A DNA stretch of 64,000 nt from CAWBRT01 sp963832365 (GCA_963832365.1 CAWHUL010000002.1:62001-126000), one strand, 5' to 3'. Shown: positions 52,462-61,648, numbered from the stretch's first letter. Notes: generated by a model not told the origin, from the sequence alone. Translations and numbers: made by a program.

Positions 52462-53363
52462 CGACTCGACCTCAATCGTCTCCCGATTCGGGGGCTGGTG
52501 CTGTAACGGCACCAGCTCCCGGGGAGCAGCGTCAAGCTACGGCTTCCGCAGGCAAGGGCAGTGAAGGCAAAGGGCCCATCGCAGTCAGGCCACTAACTTC
52601 AGGTTCGATGTGGTGGCTCTCGCTTCTGAGCGTCACGGTCTTTCTCGTCTTCTGGTATGCGATCGTCCGCTTCGAAATCATCTCTCAGGCGCTGCTCGCT
52701 TCGCCGGAGCAAGTGCTGACGACGTTCATCTCCAAACTGACAAGTCGGGCTCCCGATGGCGCGACACTCGGCGCCAACTTCAGAACCAGTCTCAAATTAT
52801 GTTTGATCGGTTATATCTCCGCGGTGTGTGTCGGTGTGCCGCTGGGCCTGATCATGGGCTGGTTTCGGAAGGTTGACGAAATCGTTAAACCGCTTTTCGA
52901 GATGATCCGCCCAATTCCTCCGATTGCCTGGATACCCTTGGCGATTCTCTGGTTGGGAATCGGACTGCCGGCGAAGGCGTACATCATCTGGCTCTCGGCG
53001 TTTGTGCCGAGCGTCATCAATTCTTATGCCGGCATCAAGCTCACGGAGCCGGTGCTCATCAGCGTCTCGCGCACTTTCGGAGCAACGAATTGGGAGACCT
53101 TTCTCAAGGTTGGCGTACCCTCGGCGCTGCCGATGGTGTTCACCGGACTGCGGCTGTCGCTGAGTTCGGCCTGGATGACGCTGGTTGCAGCCGAACTATT
53201 GGCGGGCAGCGAGGGCTTGGGCTACATGATCCAGATGGGACGCACGCTGGCTCGTCCGGACGTGATCATCGTCGGAATGTTGACGATCGGCTGCACCGGC
53301 GCGGCCATGGGATTCCTGTTGGAAAAGTGCGAGCGCAAACTGGCGCCCTGGAGGAGGCTCTAA
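52458..53363 (+). CDS. ABC transporter permease (SsuC/TauC type), first of two
   Basis: A 301-residue inner-membrane permease. A 50-residue polar N-terminus rich in Pro and Ala precedes six helices. The EAA loop that contacts the ATPase is at LTEPVLISVSRTFGATNWET with following G and LP. The family marker IRPIPPIAWIPLAILWLG is also present in the second permease. It overlaps the binding-protein gene by ATGA and ends directly before the second permease. Confidence 0.92.
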   Translation: MTTRPQSSPDSGAGAVTAPAPGEQRQATASAGKGSEGKGPIAVRPLTSGSMWWLSLLSVTVFLVFWYAIVRFEIISQALLASPEQVLTTFISKLTSRAPDGATLGANFRTSLKLCLIGYISAVCVGVPLGLIMGWFRKVDEIVKPLFEMIRPIPPIAWIPLAILWLGIGLPAKAYIIWLSAFVPSVINSYAGIKLTEPVLISVSRTFGATNWETFLKVGVPSALPMVFTGLRLSLSSAWMTLVAAELLAGSEGLGYMIQMGRTLARPDVIIVGMLTIGCTGAAMGFLLEKCERKLAPWRRL

Positions 53364-54158
53364 GTGGCTGAATTTACCTCCTCCCGCATTCGACCGAAAC
53401 TCCACGTTATACCCATCGCCTCGATGATTGTCATGGTGGTGCTGTGGCAAACGGTGGTGGGCATGGGGCACTTTGGCAAAGCGCTGCCATCGCCTGCGGC
53501 CGTGGCGGGGCAATTCTGGCTGATGTTGTTCGAGCCGATCGGCCGCACCTCGCTTTATGGCCACATCTGGGCGAGCTTGGTGCGCGTGCTGTCGGCCTTC
53601 GCGGTCGCCACGCTCATCGGAATACCGTTAGGGCTGTTGATGGGCTGGAACAAGAGATTCGAGGCGGTGGTCAAACCGATTTTCGAAATCTTCAGGCCCA
53701 TCCCTCCGATCGCGTGGATTCCGCTGGCGATCCTCTGGTTTGGGATTGACGAGACTCCGAAGATTTTTATCTGCTTCATCGGGGCCTTCGTACCGGCGGT
53801 GATGAACGCCTACACGGGTATCCGCTTCACTGAACCCATGCTGCTGGACGCCGCGCGAATGCTGGGAGGGAATCGTCGTCAGCTCTTTACGGAGGTGGCA
53901 ATACCTTCCGCTATGCCTGCTATCTTTGCCGGCCTGCAAAACGGCCTGAGTCTGAGTTGGATGTGCGTGCTGGCGGCGGAAATGGTTGGAGCACAGGAGG
54001 GGATCGGCTACCTCATCCTGCTCGGCATGGATATGAGCAATCCGGCAATGATCATCACCGGGATGTTACTGATCGGCGCCATTGGGGCCGGCATCGCCAT
54101 GCTACTTAGATACGCCGAAAAAAGGATCTGCCCGTGGAAGCGCGAGATATCGATGTAA
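53364..54158 (+). CDS. ABC transporter permease (SsuC/TauC type), second of two
   Basis: A 264-residue permease, GTG start immediately after the first permease stop. Six helices with FRPIPPIAWIPLAILWFG and the EAA loop TEPMLLDAARMLGGNRRQL. It is a clear paralogue of the first, so the channel is likely a heterodimer rather than the homodimer usual for SsuC/TauC. It overlaps the ATPase gene by 25 bases. Confidence 0.92.
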   Translation: MAEFTSSRIRPKLHVIPIASMIVMVVLWQTVVGMGHFGKALPSPAAVAGQFWLMLFEPIGRTSLYGHIWASLVRVLSAFAVATLIGIPLGLLMGWNKRFEAVVKPIFEIFRPIPPIAWIPLAILWFGIDETPKIFICFIGAFVPAVMNAYTGIRFTEPMLLDAARMLGGNRRQLFTEVAIPSAMPAIFAGLQNGLSLSWMCVLAAEMVGAQEGIGYLILLGMDMSNPAMIITGMLLIGAIGAGIAMLLRYAEKRICPWKREISM

Positions 54159-54952
54159 ATAACCCGGACACGCGCAACAACGGCGCGAGCCTGGAACCGC
54201 AGCCCAAGATCACAGCCCATAACGTCTGCAAGTCTTTTGCAGGCGTGGGTGGCGCGGTCAAAGAAGTATTGCGGGACATCAATCTCGCGGTGGTCGAAAA
54301 CGAGTTTCTGGTGATTCTCGGCCCGGGACAATGCGGGAAGACCACTTTCCTGAATATTGTGTGCGGCTTGGATCGGGCGGATTCCGGCAGCGTCTACCTG
54401 GATGGCGAAGAAGTCGTTGGCCCCGACCCGAAGCGAGGCATGGTCTTTCAGCGCATGGCCCTGTTTCCGTGGTCTACCGTGATGGAGAACGTCGCCATGG
54501 GCCCCAAGCTCAGGGGCAAGGGTCAGAAGGAACGCGAGGAAAAAGCCGCCGAGTACATCAAACTTGTTGGGCTCGAGGGATTCGAGAAGTCCTATCCGCA
54601 CCAGCTCTCGGGTGGCATGAAGCAGCGTGTCGGCATAGCCCGCGCCTACTGCAATGGTCCCGACGTGTTGCTCATGGACGAACCCTTCGGACACCTCGAT
54701 GCCCAGACCCGGTACCAGATGGAGGACGAGGTACTGCGAATTTGGGGGCAGGCGAAACGAACGGTGATCTTCGTAACCAACAACATTGAGGAAGCGGTTT
54801 ACCTGGGGAACCGCATTGTGCTGCTCACTCGCTGCCCCGCCAGCGTCAAGGCAGAATACGTGATCGATCTGCCGTGGCCACGCCGCTACACCGATCCCAA
54901 ATTCCTGGCATTGCGAAAAGAAATTGCCGACAACAGCGACCTTGCTCTGTAA
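54134..54952 (+). CDS. ABC transporter ATPase 1 (H-loop His replaced)
   Basis: A 272-residue nucleotide-binding protein: Walker A GPGQCGKTTFLN, Q-loop FQRMALFPWST, signature LSGGMKQR, Walker B VLLMDEPFGHLD. The switch histidine that follows Walker B is Asn here (VTNNIEEA instead of VTHDIEEA). It starts with GTG at 54134 behind AAAGGA, inside the permease gene. In a heterodimer with ATPase 2, its own catalytic face would be impaired while its signature motif would complete the partner's site. Confidence 0.9.
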   Translation: MEARDIDVNNPDTRNNGASLEPQPKITAHNVCKSFAGVGGAVKEVLRDINLAVVENEFLVILGPGQCGKTTFLNIVCGLDRADSGSVYLDGEEVVGPDPKRGMVFQRMALFPWSTVMENVAMGPKLRGKGQKEREEKAAEYIKLVGLEGFEKSYPHQLSGGMKQRVGIARAYCNGPDVLLMDEPFGHLDAQTRYQMEDEVLRIWGQAKRTVIFVTNNIEEAVYLGNRIVLLTRCPASVKAEYVIDLPWPRRYTDPKFLALRKEIADNSDLAL

Positions 54953-54967
54953 AGCAGAAGGACCGAG

Positions 54968-55721
54968 ATGACTGTCGAGAAACGCAAGATTAAGGTAGAG
55001 GTACGCAACCTGACAAAGCAGTTCGACGATCTGCTGGTGCTTGACGACATCTCCTTCCACGTTTACGAGGGCGAGTTCCTCTGCATCGTCGGCCCCACCG
55101 GCTGCGGCAAGACGACTTTTCTCAACGTGTTGAGCAAGCTCATGCCGTCGTCTTCCGGTGACATCTACATCGACGGCGAACCGGCCGACCCGCGAAAGCA
55201 CAACTTGTCGTTCGTGTTTCAGGAGCCATCTTCCATGCCTTGGCGGACCGTGGAAGACAACATCCGCTTCGGCCTGGAGGTAAAGAAGATAGCCAGCAGA
55301 CGAAGTGGAAGGGCGAACCAACGAGATGCTGGACCTGGTTGGACTGAAGGAATTTCGCAAATACTATCCCAGGCAACTGTCGGCCAGCATGGATCAGCGG
55401 GTGGTGATCGCGCGGGCTTTCGCCATCAACCCCGACCTGATGCTGATGGATGAGCCCTACTGCCAACTCGACGTTAAGCTGCGCTACTATCTGGAAGACG
55501 AAATCATCCGCATCTGGCGGGAACTGAAGCGTACGGTAATCTTCGTAACCCACAACATCGAAGAAGCCGTCTATGTAGCGGAACGTATCCTGGTGCTCAC
55601 CCCGAAGCCCACTACCATCAAAGCCGAAATCAAAGTCGATCTGCCACGGCCACGCAACTTTGCCAGCCCGGAGTTTGTGAAAATCAGGGAAGAAGTTACG
55701 GAAATGATTAAGTGGTGGTGA
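54968..55721 (+). pseudogene. ABC transporter ATPase 2, interrupted by a +1 frameshift
   Basis: The first frame (54968 to about 55300) encodes Walker A GPTGCGKTTFLN and Q-loop FQEPSSMPWRT. The rest of the protein lies in the next frame (from about 55302 to 55721): signature LSASMDQRV, Walker B LMLMDEPYCQLD, switch His in VTHNIEEA. Removing one base near 55298-55304 restores an ORF of about 250 codons, with the segment between Q-loop and signature exactly as long as in ATPase 1. No slippery sequence is evident, so a sequencing error or recent mutation is likelier than programmed shifting. The signature has LSAS in place of LSGG. Confidence 0.8.
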
Positions 55722-55835
55722 GCACCCCAGAGATGACGAAAGAATGGGCACCCGGCAGTTCCTTTTGGGTAGACAGGTGAGAAGGCGATTGTTACAATTT
55801 CGTAAAGAATTGTGACGGTCGTCACAGTCTGCGAG

Positions 55836-55873
55836 CAGGTGTTCCACTTAGAATCAGGTGTTCCACTTAGAAT
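55836..55873. repeat. 19-bp tandem duplication
   Basis: CAGGTGTTCCACTTAGAAT occurs twice in direct contact (55836-55854, 55855-55873), about 100 bases before the sensor kinase gene. A GTGAC-N4-GTCAC dyad lies just upstream at 55812-55825. They may be regulator sites or a replication slip. Confidence 0.6.
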
Positions 55874-55976
55874 AACGATCATGTGGGGTTGTGTGCAGGA
55901 AGTGACCAAGAACCGCTCTGCCAGCCCAAAACGCAGGTCTAGGGTTTCAGAATTCCAGTTCGTTTTGTGAGGTGGC

Positions 55977-57872
55977 ATGTCTTTTCGGCCCCTCGGGTAT
56001 TCCCCGTATCCCGGATTCGCCGGTCCCAGTCTCAGGTCACGCCTCCTCCGATACGGGGTTGCTGTTGGCGCGGTCGGACTGGCAACTCTACTCGCCCTCT
56101 ATCTGCGTCCCTACAGTTATACAACGCCCTTTCTGTTTTTCTTTCCCGCAGTAGTTATTGCCGTATGGATTGGCGGACTCAAGCCCGGTCTGCTGGCCAC
56201 TCTGTTGGCGTCGGTCAGCGCAAACTTCTTCTTCCTCGCACCCTATAACTCTTTCAGTAACGACTTTGCGAATCTGCTGCGGACCCTTTTCTTTGCGATA
56301 TCCTTCGCGATCATTTGCTGGTTTGCAGCCCTTGCCCGCAAACATCTTCACTCGCTGATAGCCGTTCAGTCAGAGCTACTGGAGATGTCCTTCGATCCCG
56401 TTATCGTTCGGGACGCCGAGGATCGAATCGTCTACTGGAACCAAGGCGCAGAGCGACTGTACGGCTGGAACAAGCATGAGGCGCTCGGGAAATACATTCA
56501 TACGCTTTTGCAAACCGTCTTCCCAAAACCGCTAGAAGAAGTACGAGCAGAGTTCCAGAACTCAGGCAGGTGGAATGGTAACGTCACCCACACAGCAAAG
56601 GACGGCAGCAAGATTATCGTCGCTACCCATTGGACCCTGAAGGCTGAATCCGCGAAAGAGATAGCAGTACTAGAGACAAATCGGGACGTCACGGGGAGCA
56701 AGAGGGTGGAAGAAGAGTTGATGGCGGCCAAGGAGCTAGCAGAGAAGACCTTGGCGCAATTCCGCGCCAACATCGACAGCATGTCGGAAGGGATGTACGT
56801 CATTGGTGCCGATGGGAATCGGTTATTAACGAACCCCGCATACTTCCGCATCCATGACTTTGATGTTGGATTGCCTCCAGATGTCATCTCACCCCTGCTC
56901 GAACGCTACGATCTCAGTGGGAGGTTGCTTCAGGAGGCGGAGTGGCCTGTCTCTCGCGCCCTTCGCGGGGAGACGGTGGTGCAAGCGCAGCAGCGTGTGC
57001 GCCGGATCGACAGTGGTCGAGAGGTAATACTGAGTGTGAACGCCACTCCGGTGCGTGATAGCAGTGGCAAGGTGGTGATGGCGGTTATAACCATTGAAGA
57101 CATCACTACCATGAAACAAGCTGAAGAATCTCTGCGGACAAGCGAAAAACTTGTTGCCGTTGGACGAATGTCTGGAACCTTAGCGCACGAAATCAACAAC
57201 CCTCTCTCGGCCATCACTGACCTCATCTATTTGCTCTCGCAGAATCACAAGCTTGACCGGAACGGGCGCGACAGCCTGCACCTTGTAGACAGAGAGCTTG
57301 AACGCATACGACATATCGTCGCAAATACGTTGTCGTTTTACCGCGATACGGGTTCGCCTGTGCGTGTGAACCTTTCAGATGTGCTGGACAGCGTTCTGAG
57401 CCTGAACGCTCGCAAGATAGAGAGGAAGCAGTTGCGGGTCAGCAAACGTATTGAAGCGAATGTCTCTGTTACGGGTTTCCCCGGTGAGTTGAGGCAGGTG
57501 TTGTTGAACCTCGTCACGAATGCAATTGAAGCGACGGCCGAGCGAGGTAAGTTGAGTATCCACATTTTCCCGTCTGTGCAGTGGAATATTGGGGTTCCCG
57601 GAGTACGTATCGTCATTGCGGACAATGGGTATGGCATTTCGTCAGAAGTTCGCTCCAAGTTGTTCCAGCCGCTCTTCACGACAAAAGGCGAAGAGGGGAC
57701 GGGACTGGGACTATGGGTCAGCGAAGGGATCGTGCGAAAGCACCACGGCGAGATTCGCTTGCATAGCAGTACGCGCTCCGGCCGGAGTGGGACGTGTTTT
57801 TCTATTTTCCTGCCGTTGGAATTGTCTCAACCAGAAGGCCAAGAACTCGCAAAGGGCGCGAGGGCATCGTAG
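55977..57872 (+). CDS. Membrane sensor histidine kinase (DUF4118, PAS, HisKA, HATPase)
   Basis: A 631-residue kinase: four N-terminal helices of the KdpD-type DUF4118 domain (about 25-115, PYSYTTPFLFFFPAVVIAVW), a PAS domain (about 130-250, DPVIVRDAEDRIVYWNQGAE), a second PAS-like region (about 265-375), H box GTLAHEINNPLSAI, N box LLNLVTNAIEAT and G boxes ADNGYGIS and GTGLGLWVS. ATG 55977 follows GAGGT. No response regulator adjoins it, so it is an orphan; it may respond to conditions linked to the transporter upstream. Confidence 0.92.
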   Translation: MSFRPLGYSPYPGFAGPSLRSRLLRYGVAVGAVGLATLLALYLRPYSYTTPFLFFFPAVVIAVWIGGLKPGLLATLLASVSANFFFLAPYNSFSNDFANLLRTLFFAISFAIICWFAALARKHLHSLIAVQSELLEMSFDPVIVRDAEDRIVYWNQGAERLYGWNKHEALGKYIHTLLQTVFPKPLEEVRAEFQNSGRWNGNVTHTAKDGSKIIVATHWTLKAESAKEIAVLETNRDVTGSKRVEEELMAAKELAEKTLAQFRANIDSMSEGMYVIGADGNRLLTNPAYFRIHDFDVGLPPDVISPLLERYDLSGRLLQEAEWPVSRALRGETVVQAQQRVRRIDSGREVILSVNATPVRDSSGKVVMAVITIEDITTMKQAEESLRTSEKLVAVGRMSGTLAHEINNPLSAITDLIYLLSQNHKLDRNGRDSLHLVDRELERIRHIVANTLSFYRDTGSPVRVNLSDVLDSVLSLNARKIERKQLRVSKRIEANVSVTGFPGELRQVLLNLVTNAIEATAERGKLSIHIFPSVQWNIGVPGVRIVIADNGYGISSEVRSKLFQPLFTTKGEEGTGLGLWVSEGIVRKHHGEIRLHSSTRSGRSGTCFSIFLPLELSQPEGQELAKGARAS

Positions 57873-57990
57873 CCGGGTGCCCCACGTTCGCCTGCTGTTG
57901 GCTAACGTGGGGTAGTTTCGCCGGCTTTTCACGGCAGAGAGAACTTCCTCAGGTTAGCGCCGAACTGCACGGCGCGGAACCTGGGGCACC
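57873..57990. repeat. Family A repeats, one in reverse orientation
   Basis: CGGGTGCCCCACGTTCGCC...GGCTAACGTGGGGTAG (57875-57916) is the reverse complement of the usual form; a second degenerate copy with CCTCAGGTTAGCGCC and GGAACCTGGGGCACCC ends at 57990. Confidence 0.7.
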
Positions 57991-58084
57991 CTAAGTCACG
58001 CTACTTACGCGAAATTTTCGAGAAATCGCCGTATCGCCAATAACAGCCGGCAGCCAGCGTCGAACTTCAGTTTATGGTCGTGCG

Positions 58085-59072
58085 CTAAGGCCGCAGGATG
58101 ATCTTTGCTGCCGCCACTTTTCCTTCGTCGAGTTCGCGGAACGCCTGACGACCTTCGCTGAGAGGACGTTCTTCGATCCAGTCAAGGTTCCCGAGATGGC
58201 CAGCGGCCATTGCACCAACGGTTTCGATGAAATCGAGGTGGGTGTAGCAGTAGGAACCGATGAAGGTGACTTCCTGCAGCGTGATCTTGCGTATGTCAAG
58301 ACCGTCGCCGCTGGACTGCAACCCAATGTGAACGATGACCCCACCAGACTTGATCATGCGGCTTGCCGCTGCCCGCGTGGGGTTGGAGCCAACCGCATCG
58401 ATCACCAAGTCGACGGTCCAATCGGGCGGTTCGGCCGCGTCTCCCGGAGCGAAGGGCCGGAATGATGCGAGAGCCTTTCTGCGCAATTCGTTGGACTCCG
58501 CGATATGAATCTCCTTGGCACCGAAATGGCGCAGCGCCAAAGCGGAGGCAAGTCCAACCGCGCCTCCTCCCAAGACCACGCAGCATGCGGTGGCAAGCGG
58601 TCGGTTGAGGGCGCGGGACGCATTACGAACCGCGTGCCACCCCGCCGCCATCGGTTCGGCCAGCGCCGCCTGCTGCATCGGCAGGCCGTCCGGCAGTTCG
58701 ACGAGGTTGATCGCCGGGATTCGTACCAATTCGGCAAAGGCTCCTGAGCGGGGCGGCATCGAGGTCATTTGCCGGGAGCGGCAGAGATGCGATCTTCCAT
58801 CGAGGCAAAATAAACACGTGCCGCAGGTGACAAGTGGATTGATCGTCACTCGCTGACCGGCGCGTGGTCCGCTTTCGATACGTCCGGCGGCCTCATGGCC
58901 AAGCACCAACGGGCGCGGGCCGACGCTCGTCGCGGCCGTGATAGGCGTGCATGTCAGATCCACAAATGCCGACAGCCTCGACGTGGACGAGCACTTCACC
59001 AGCGGCGGGAATAGGATCGGGTTCCTCGCGGTATTCGAGCGTGGTTGGACCCGTATAAATCAGTGCCTTCAT
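58085..59072 (-). pseudogene. Zn-dependent MDR alcohol dehydrogenase (HpsP-like), frameshifted
   Basis: The N-terminus (MKALIYTGPTTLEYREEP, catalytic zinc Cys in GICGSDMH) is in one frame and the rest (LVLGHEAAG, structural zinc CGTCLFCLDGRSHLC, NAD fold CCVVLGGGAVGLASALA) in another; they join if one base is dropped near 58911-58913, at a run of three G (plus strand). The product would be about 328 residues. With the SDR and the HpsN-like gene upstream it fits the set HpsN, HpsO, HpsP, in which HpsO and HpsP oxidise and rereduce the 2-hydroxyl of dihydroxypropanesulfonate. AAGGAG precedes ATG 59072. Whether the shift is real or an error is unknown. Confidence 0.8.
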
Positions 59073-59134
59073 TGAAGCAGCTCCTTGGCTCAAGTTCTAA
59101 GACAGCGTCCCAAAAGGTTGTGGCATAACTTTAT

Positions 59135-59262
59135 GGTCATGCTGAGCGCAGCGAAGCGATGAACCTGTCCTACCCTGCGCCGCTCTGGGCGGATTACTAA
59201 GTCATTCGGCTGCAATTCAGCTCCATGCCGTAATGGGATCCTTCGCTTCGCTCAGGATGACA
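59135..59262. repeat. Family B inverted-repeat element
   Basis: GGTCATGCTGAGCGCAGCGA is answered by CCTTCGCTTCGCTCAGGATG. The inner AGCTCCATGCCGTAATGG matches the copy at 21751-21885, so the two are the same element. It separates the SDR and MDR genes. Confidence 0.75.
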
Positions 59263-59276
59263 CCCAAAGGGACCTG

Positions 59277-60047
59277 CTATTTCGCGGTGAATCCGCCATC
59301 CACATACAGTGTTTGCCCGGTGACGTAGGATGACGCTTCGGATGCCAGGAAAATGACCGCTCCGTAGAGATCGCTGAGTTCTCCATTACGGCCGACCGCG
59401 GTCTGAGCGGCATTGTGGGCTACGCGCACCGGATCGGCAAATACCGCGGCGGTCAGAGGCGTGTGAAAAAAGCCGGGGGCAATCGCGTTGCAGGTGATGC
59501 CCTTCGGCGACCACTCCTGGGCGATTGCGCGCGTAAGCTGAACCACCCCGCCCTTGGCCGCTCCATAAGGCGCGCAGTTGGTAAACGCGCGACTGGACTG
59601 GAGCGATGCAATGTTGATGATTCGTCCCCAGCGACGTTCAGCCATTGCCGGGGCAAAGAGCTGGGTGAGCCGAAAAGGCGCACGCAGATGAATCGCCATG
59701 TGCAGATCGAATCCATCCATGGAGACTTCGGCGAAGGGCTGACGCAGGTTGACTCCGGCGGAACTGACTACGATGTCCACTTTCAATCCGTGTTGCTTGA
59801 CGGTATCGGCGACGCTGTCGAGTCCGGCGGGAGTGGACAGGTCCGCCGGACAGGCGGTCGCATAGATTCCCTGCGAGCCAAGAGAGCGGACGGCAGCCGC
59901 GAGTTCATCCTTTCGGCGGGCGACCAGAATCAGGTCCGCTCCTTGCATGCCCAACGCTGTCGCTAAAGCAAGCCCAATGCCTGAATTGCCGCCGGTCACC
60001 AGCGCCGTGCGTCCGGATAGCGAGAACAACTCATCGAATCGTCCCAT
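59277..60047 (-). CDS. Short-chain dehydrogenase (HpsO/gluconate 5-dehydrogenase-like)
   Basis: A 256-residue SDR: TGGNSGIGLALA cofactor motif, NAG-equivalent SSAGVN, catalytic Ser near INIASLQSS, and YGAAKGG with Tyr and Lys. The Arg-rich turn VARRKDEL suggests NADP or NAD ambiguity. The start shares one base with the stop of the HpsN-like gene (TAATG), so they are coupled. In the dihydroxypropanesulfonate pathway one of two 2-dehydrogenases is of this class; sugar-acid dehydrogenase is the alternative. Confidence 0.87.
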   Translation of the reverse strand: MGRFDELFSLSGRTALVTGGNSGIGLALATALGMQGADLILVARRKDELAAAVRSLGSQGIYATACPADLSTPAGLDSVADTVKQHGLKVDIVVSSAGVNLRQPFAEVSMDGFDLHMAIHLRAPFRLTQLFAPAMAERRWGRIINIASLQSSRAFTNCAPYGAAKGGVVQLTRAIAQEWSPKGITCNAIAPGFFHTPLTAAVFADPVRVAHNAAQTAVGRNGELSDLYGAVIFLASEASSYVTGQTLYVDGGFTAK

Positions 60048-61360
60048 TAAACCTTCACCACCTTTCCCATGTCAGGTTTCAGGTCCGGGAAGTACTTGCG
60101 CAAGCGATCGTCGCAGGTGCGGGCATGCGCCTCCATCCCTTCGAGTCGCGAGATGCGCGCGGAAGGCTCCCCGATGGCGCGGCTGGCATTGCGGTCCATT
60201 CTTTGCCACGTCAGCGGTTTGAGAAACTTGTGAACCGACAGCCCGGCGGAATACCGCGCGGCAAATTTTGTGGGAAGAATGTGGTTCGGTCCAGATGCCT
60301 TGTCACCGTAGGCGACGGTTGTCTCCTCGCCCAGGAACAGCGAACCGTAGTTTGAAAGCTTGTCGAGCCACCAATCGAGATCGGTGCAATGCACTTCAAG
60401 GTGCTCGCTGGCATGCTGGTCTGATATCCGCACCAGTTCCTCACGCGTTTCGCAAAGCACCACTTCACCATAGTCGCGCCAAGCGGCAGCGGCAGCGTCG
60501 CGCGCCGTGGGCGGCAGTTCGGCAGTCAACTTTGGAACCAGCCGGATTACGGCTTCGGCCAGCGAGCGGGAAGAGGTGAACAACCATGCAGGGCTTTCAT
60601 GTCCGTGTTCGGCTTGGCCGACAAGGTCGGAGGCAACGATTGCCGGGTCAGCCGACTCGTCCGCGATGACCGCAACTTCGGAAGGTCCGGCAAAGACATC
60701 GATGCCAACCTTGCCGAACAACATTCGCTTGGCCTCGGCGACGAACTTGTTGCCCGGGCCGACGATGATATCGGCTGGTTTGCCGGTGAACAGTCCATAT
60801 GCCATGGCGGCGATTGCCTGAACCCCACCGAGGGTCATGATCACGTCCGCGCCCGCGACCTTCATCGCATAGAGCACGTACGGATGCACGCCCTGACCCT
60901 GATAAGGCGTGGAACAGGCGACAACCGTCCCAACGCCCGCCGCTTTCGCGGTTGCGACCGACATATATGCCGAAGCGATATGAGCGTAGCGTCCGGTTGG
61001 GACATAGCAGCCTGCAACATTGCAGGGAACCAGCTTTTGACCGGCCCGCAGACCGGGTACTACCTCCAGGGAAAAGTCTTGAATCGAGCGGCGTTGCGCT
61101 TCGGCGAACCGCCGCACGTTGTCGACCGCGAAAGTGATGTCGGCGCGCACACTGGCAGGCACGGCCGCAATACAGTTAGCGATCTCTTCCGGGGTGACGA
61201 CAATGGGGCCCGACCAGTGGTCGAGTTCGAGCGCATAACGGCGCACGGCCTCCTCGCCATGCGACTCGATTTCCGCCAGCATCTTGGAAACAACTTGACG
61301 CGCAGACCCGCTTTCCGTCTCCGAGGTTTTCCCAGCCTTTTTCAGATAAGTAACGGCCAT
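60047..61360 (-). CDS. hpsN: HisD-family dehydrogenase, HpsN-like (sulfopropanediol 3-dehydrogenase)
   Basis: A 437-residue member of the histidinol dehydrogenase family. Zinc and catalytic residues are kept: QAEHGHESPAWLF, the Glu-His pair in ASEHLEVH, Asp and His in GDKASGPNHILPT, and His in RLEGMEAHARTCD. Features such as NVAGCYVPTGRYAHIASAYM fit the HpsN branch as I recall it. HpsN oxidises (R)-2,3-dihydroxypropane-1-sulfonate to (R)-sulfolactate with two NAD. ATG 61360 lies five bases after AAGGA; ATG 61363 is adjacent. The neighbouring SDR and MDR genes, the absence of his genes, and SuyAB in the window all support HpsN over histidine biosynthesis. Confidence 0.8.
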   Translation of the reverse strand: MAVTYLKKAGKTSETESGSARQVVSKMLAEIESHGEEAVRRYALELDHWSGPIVVTPEEIANCIAAVPASVRADITFAVDNVRRFAEAQRRSIQDFSLEVVPGLRAGQKLVPCNVAGCYVPTGRYAHIASAYMSVATAKAAGVGTVVACSTPYQGQGVHPYVLYAMKVAGADVIMTLGGVQAIAAMAYGLFTGKPADIIVGPGNKFVAEAKRMLFGKVGIDVFAGPSEVAVIADESADPAIVASDLVGQAEHGHESPAWLFTSSRSLAEAVIRLVPKLTAELPPTARDAAAAAWRDYGEVVLCETREELVRISDQHASEHLEVHCTDLDWWLDKLSNYGSLFLGEETTVAYGDKASGPNHILPTKFAARYSAGLSVHKFLKPLTWQRMDRNASRAIGEPSARISRLEGMEAHARTCDDRLRKYFPDLKPDMGKVVKV

Positions 61361-61523
61361 CATCTTCCTTTCAAATTTCTTGGCGGTACATAGAACAATA
61401 CCGTGTGCGGAAGAGCGAAGCAATCGGTTCAGCACGCAGCAGCCCCGCGGCTCCGCAAAAGTGAACATTGGTGACGTTACGATTGCACATCTAAGCGCGA
61501 AAGCAGGCGACAGCGTGTCGACC

Positions 61524-61648
61524 CCACATTAGCTTCGCCTGCGGCTGTGCAAAGGTGGCTACCTGTGAACTGTGGGCCGCCCTCAGCAGAAACTACCCCA
61601 CTCAAGCCAACTGCGGGCTTGAATGGGCCACCCGCCCTGGGGCACCCG
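61524..61648. repeat. Family A palindromic repeats
   Basis: CCCACATTAGC...GCAAAGGTGG (about 61524-61560) and AACTACCCCACTCAAGCC...GGCTTGAATGGGCCACCCG (61590-61634), followed by a lone CTGGGGCACCCG. They fill most of the 313-bp gap between the hpsN-like and DUF5996 genes. Confidence 0.7.

Noticed and set aside
55285..55310. Programmed +1 frameshifting in ATPase 2
   Set aside because: No slippery codon pair, internal ribosome site or downstream structure is apparent; a plain indel explains it better.
60047..61360. Annotation of the HisD homologue as histidinol dehydrogenase of histidine biosynthesis
   Set aside because: No other his genes are near; the coupled SDR and adjacent MDR genes and the sequence style fit HpsN.
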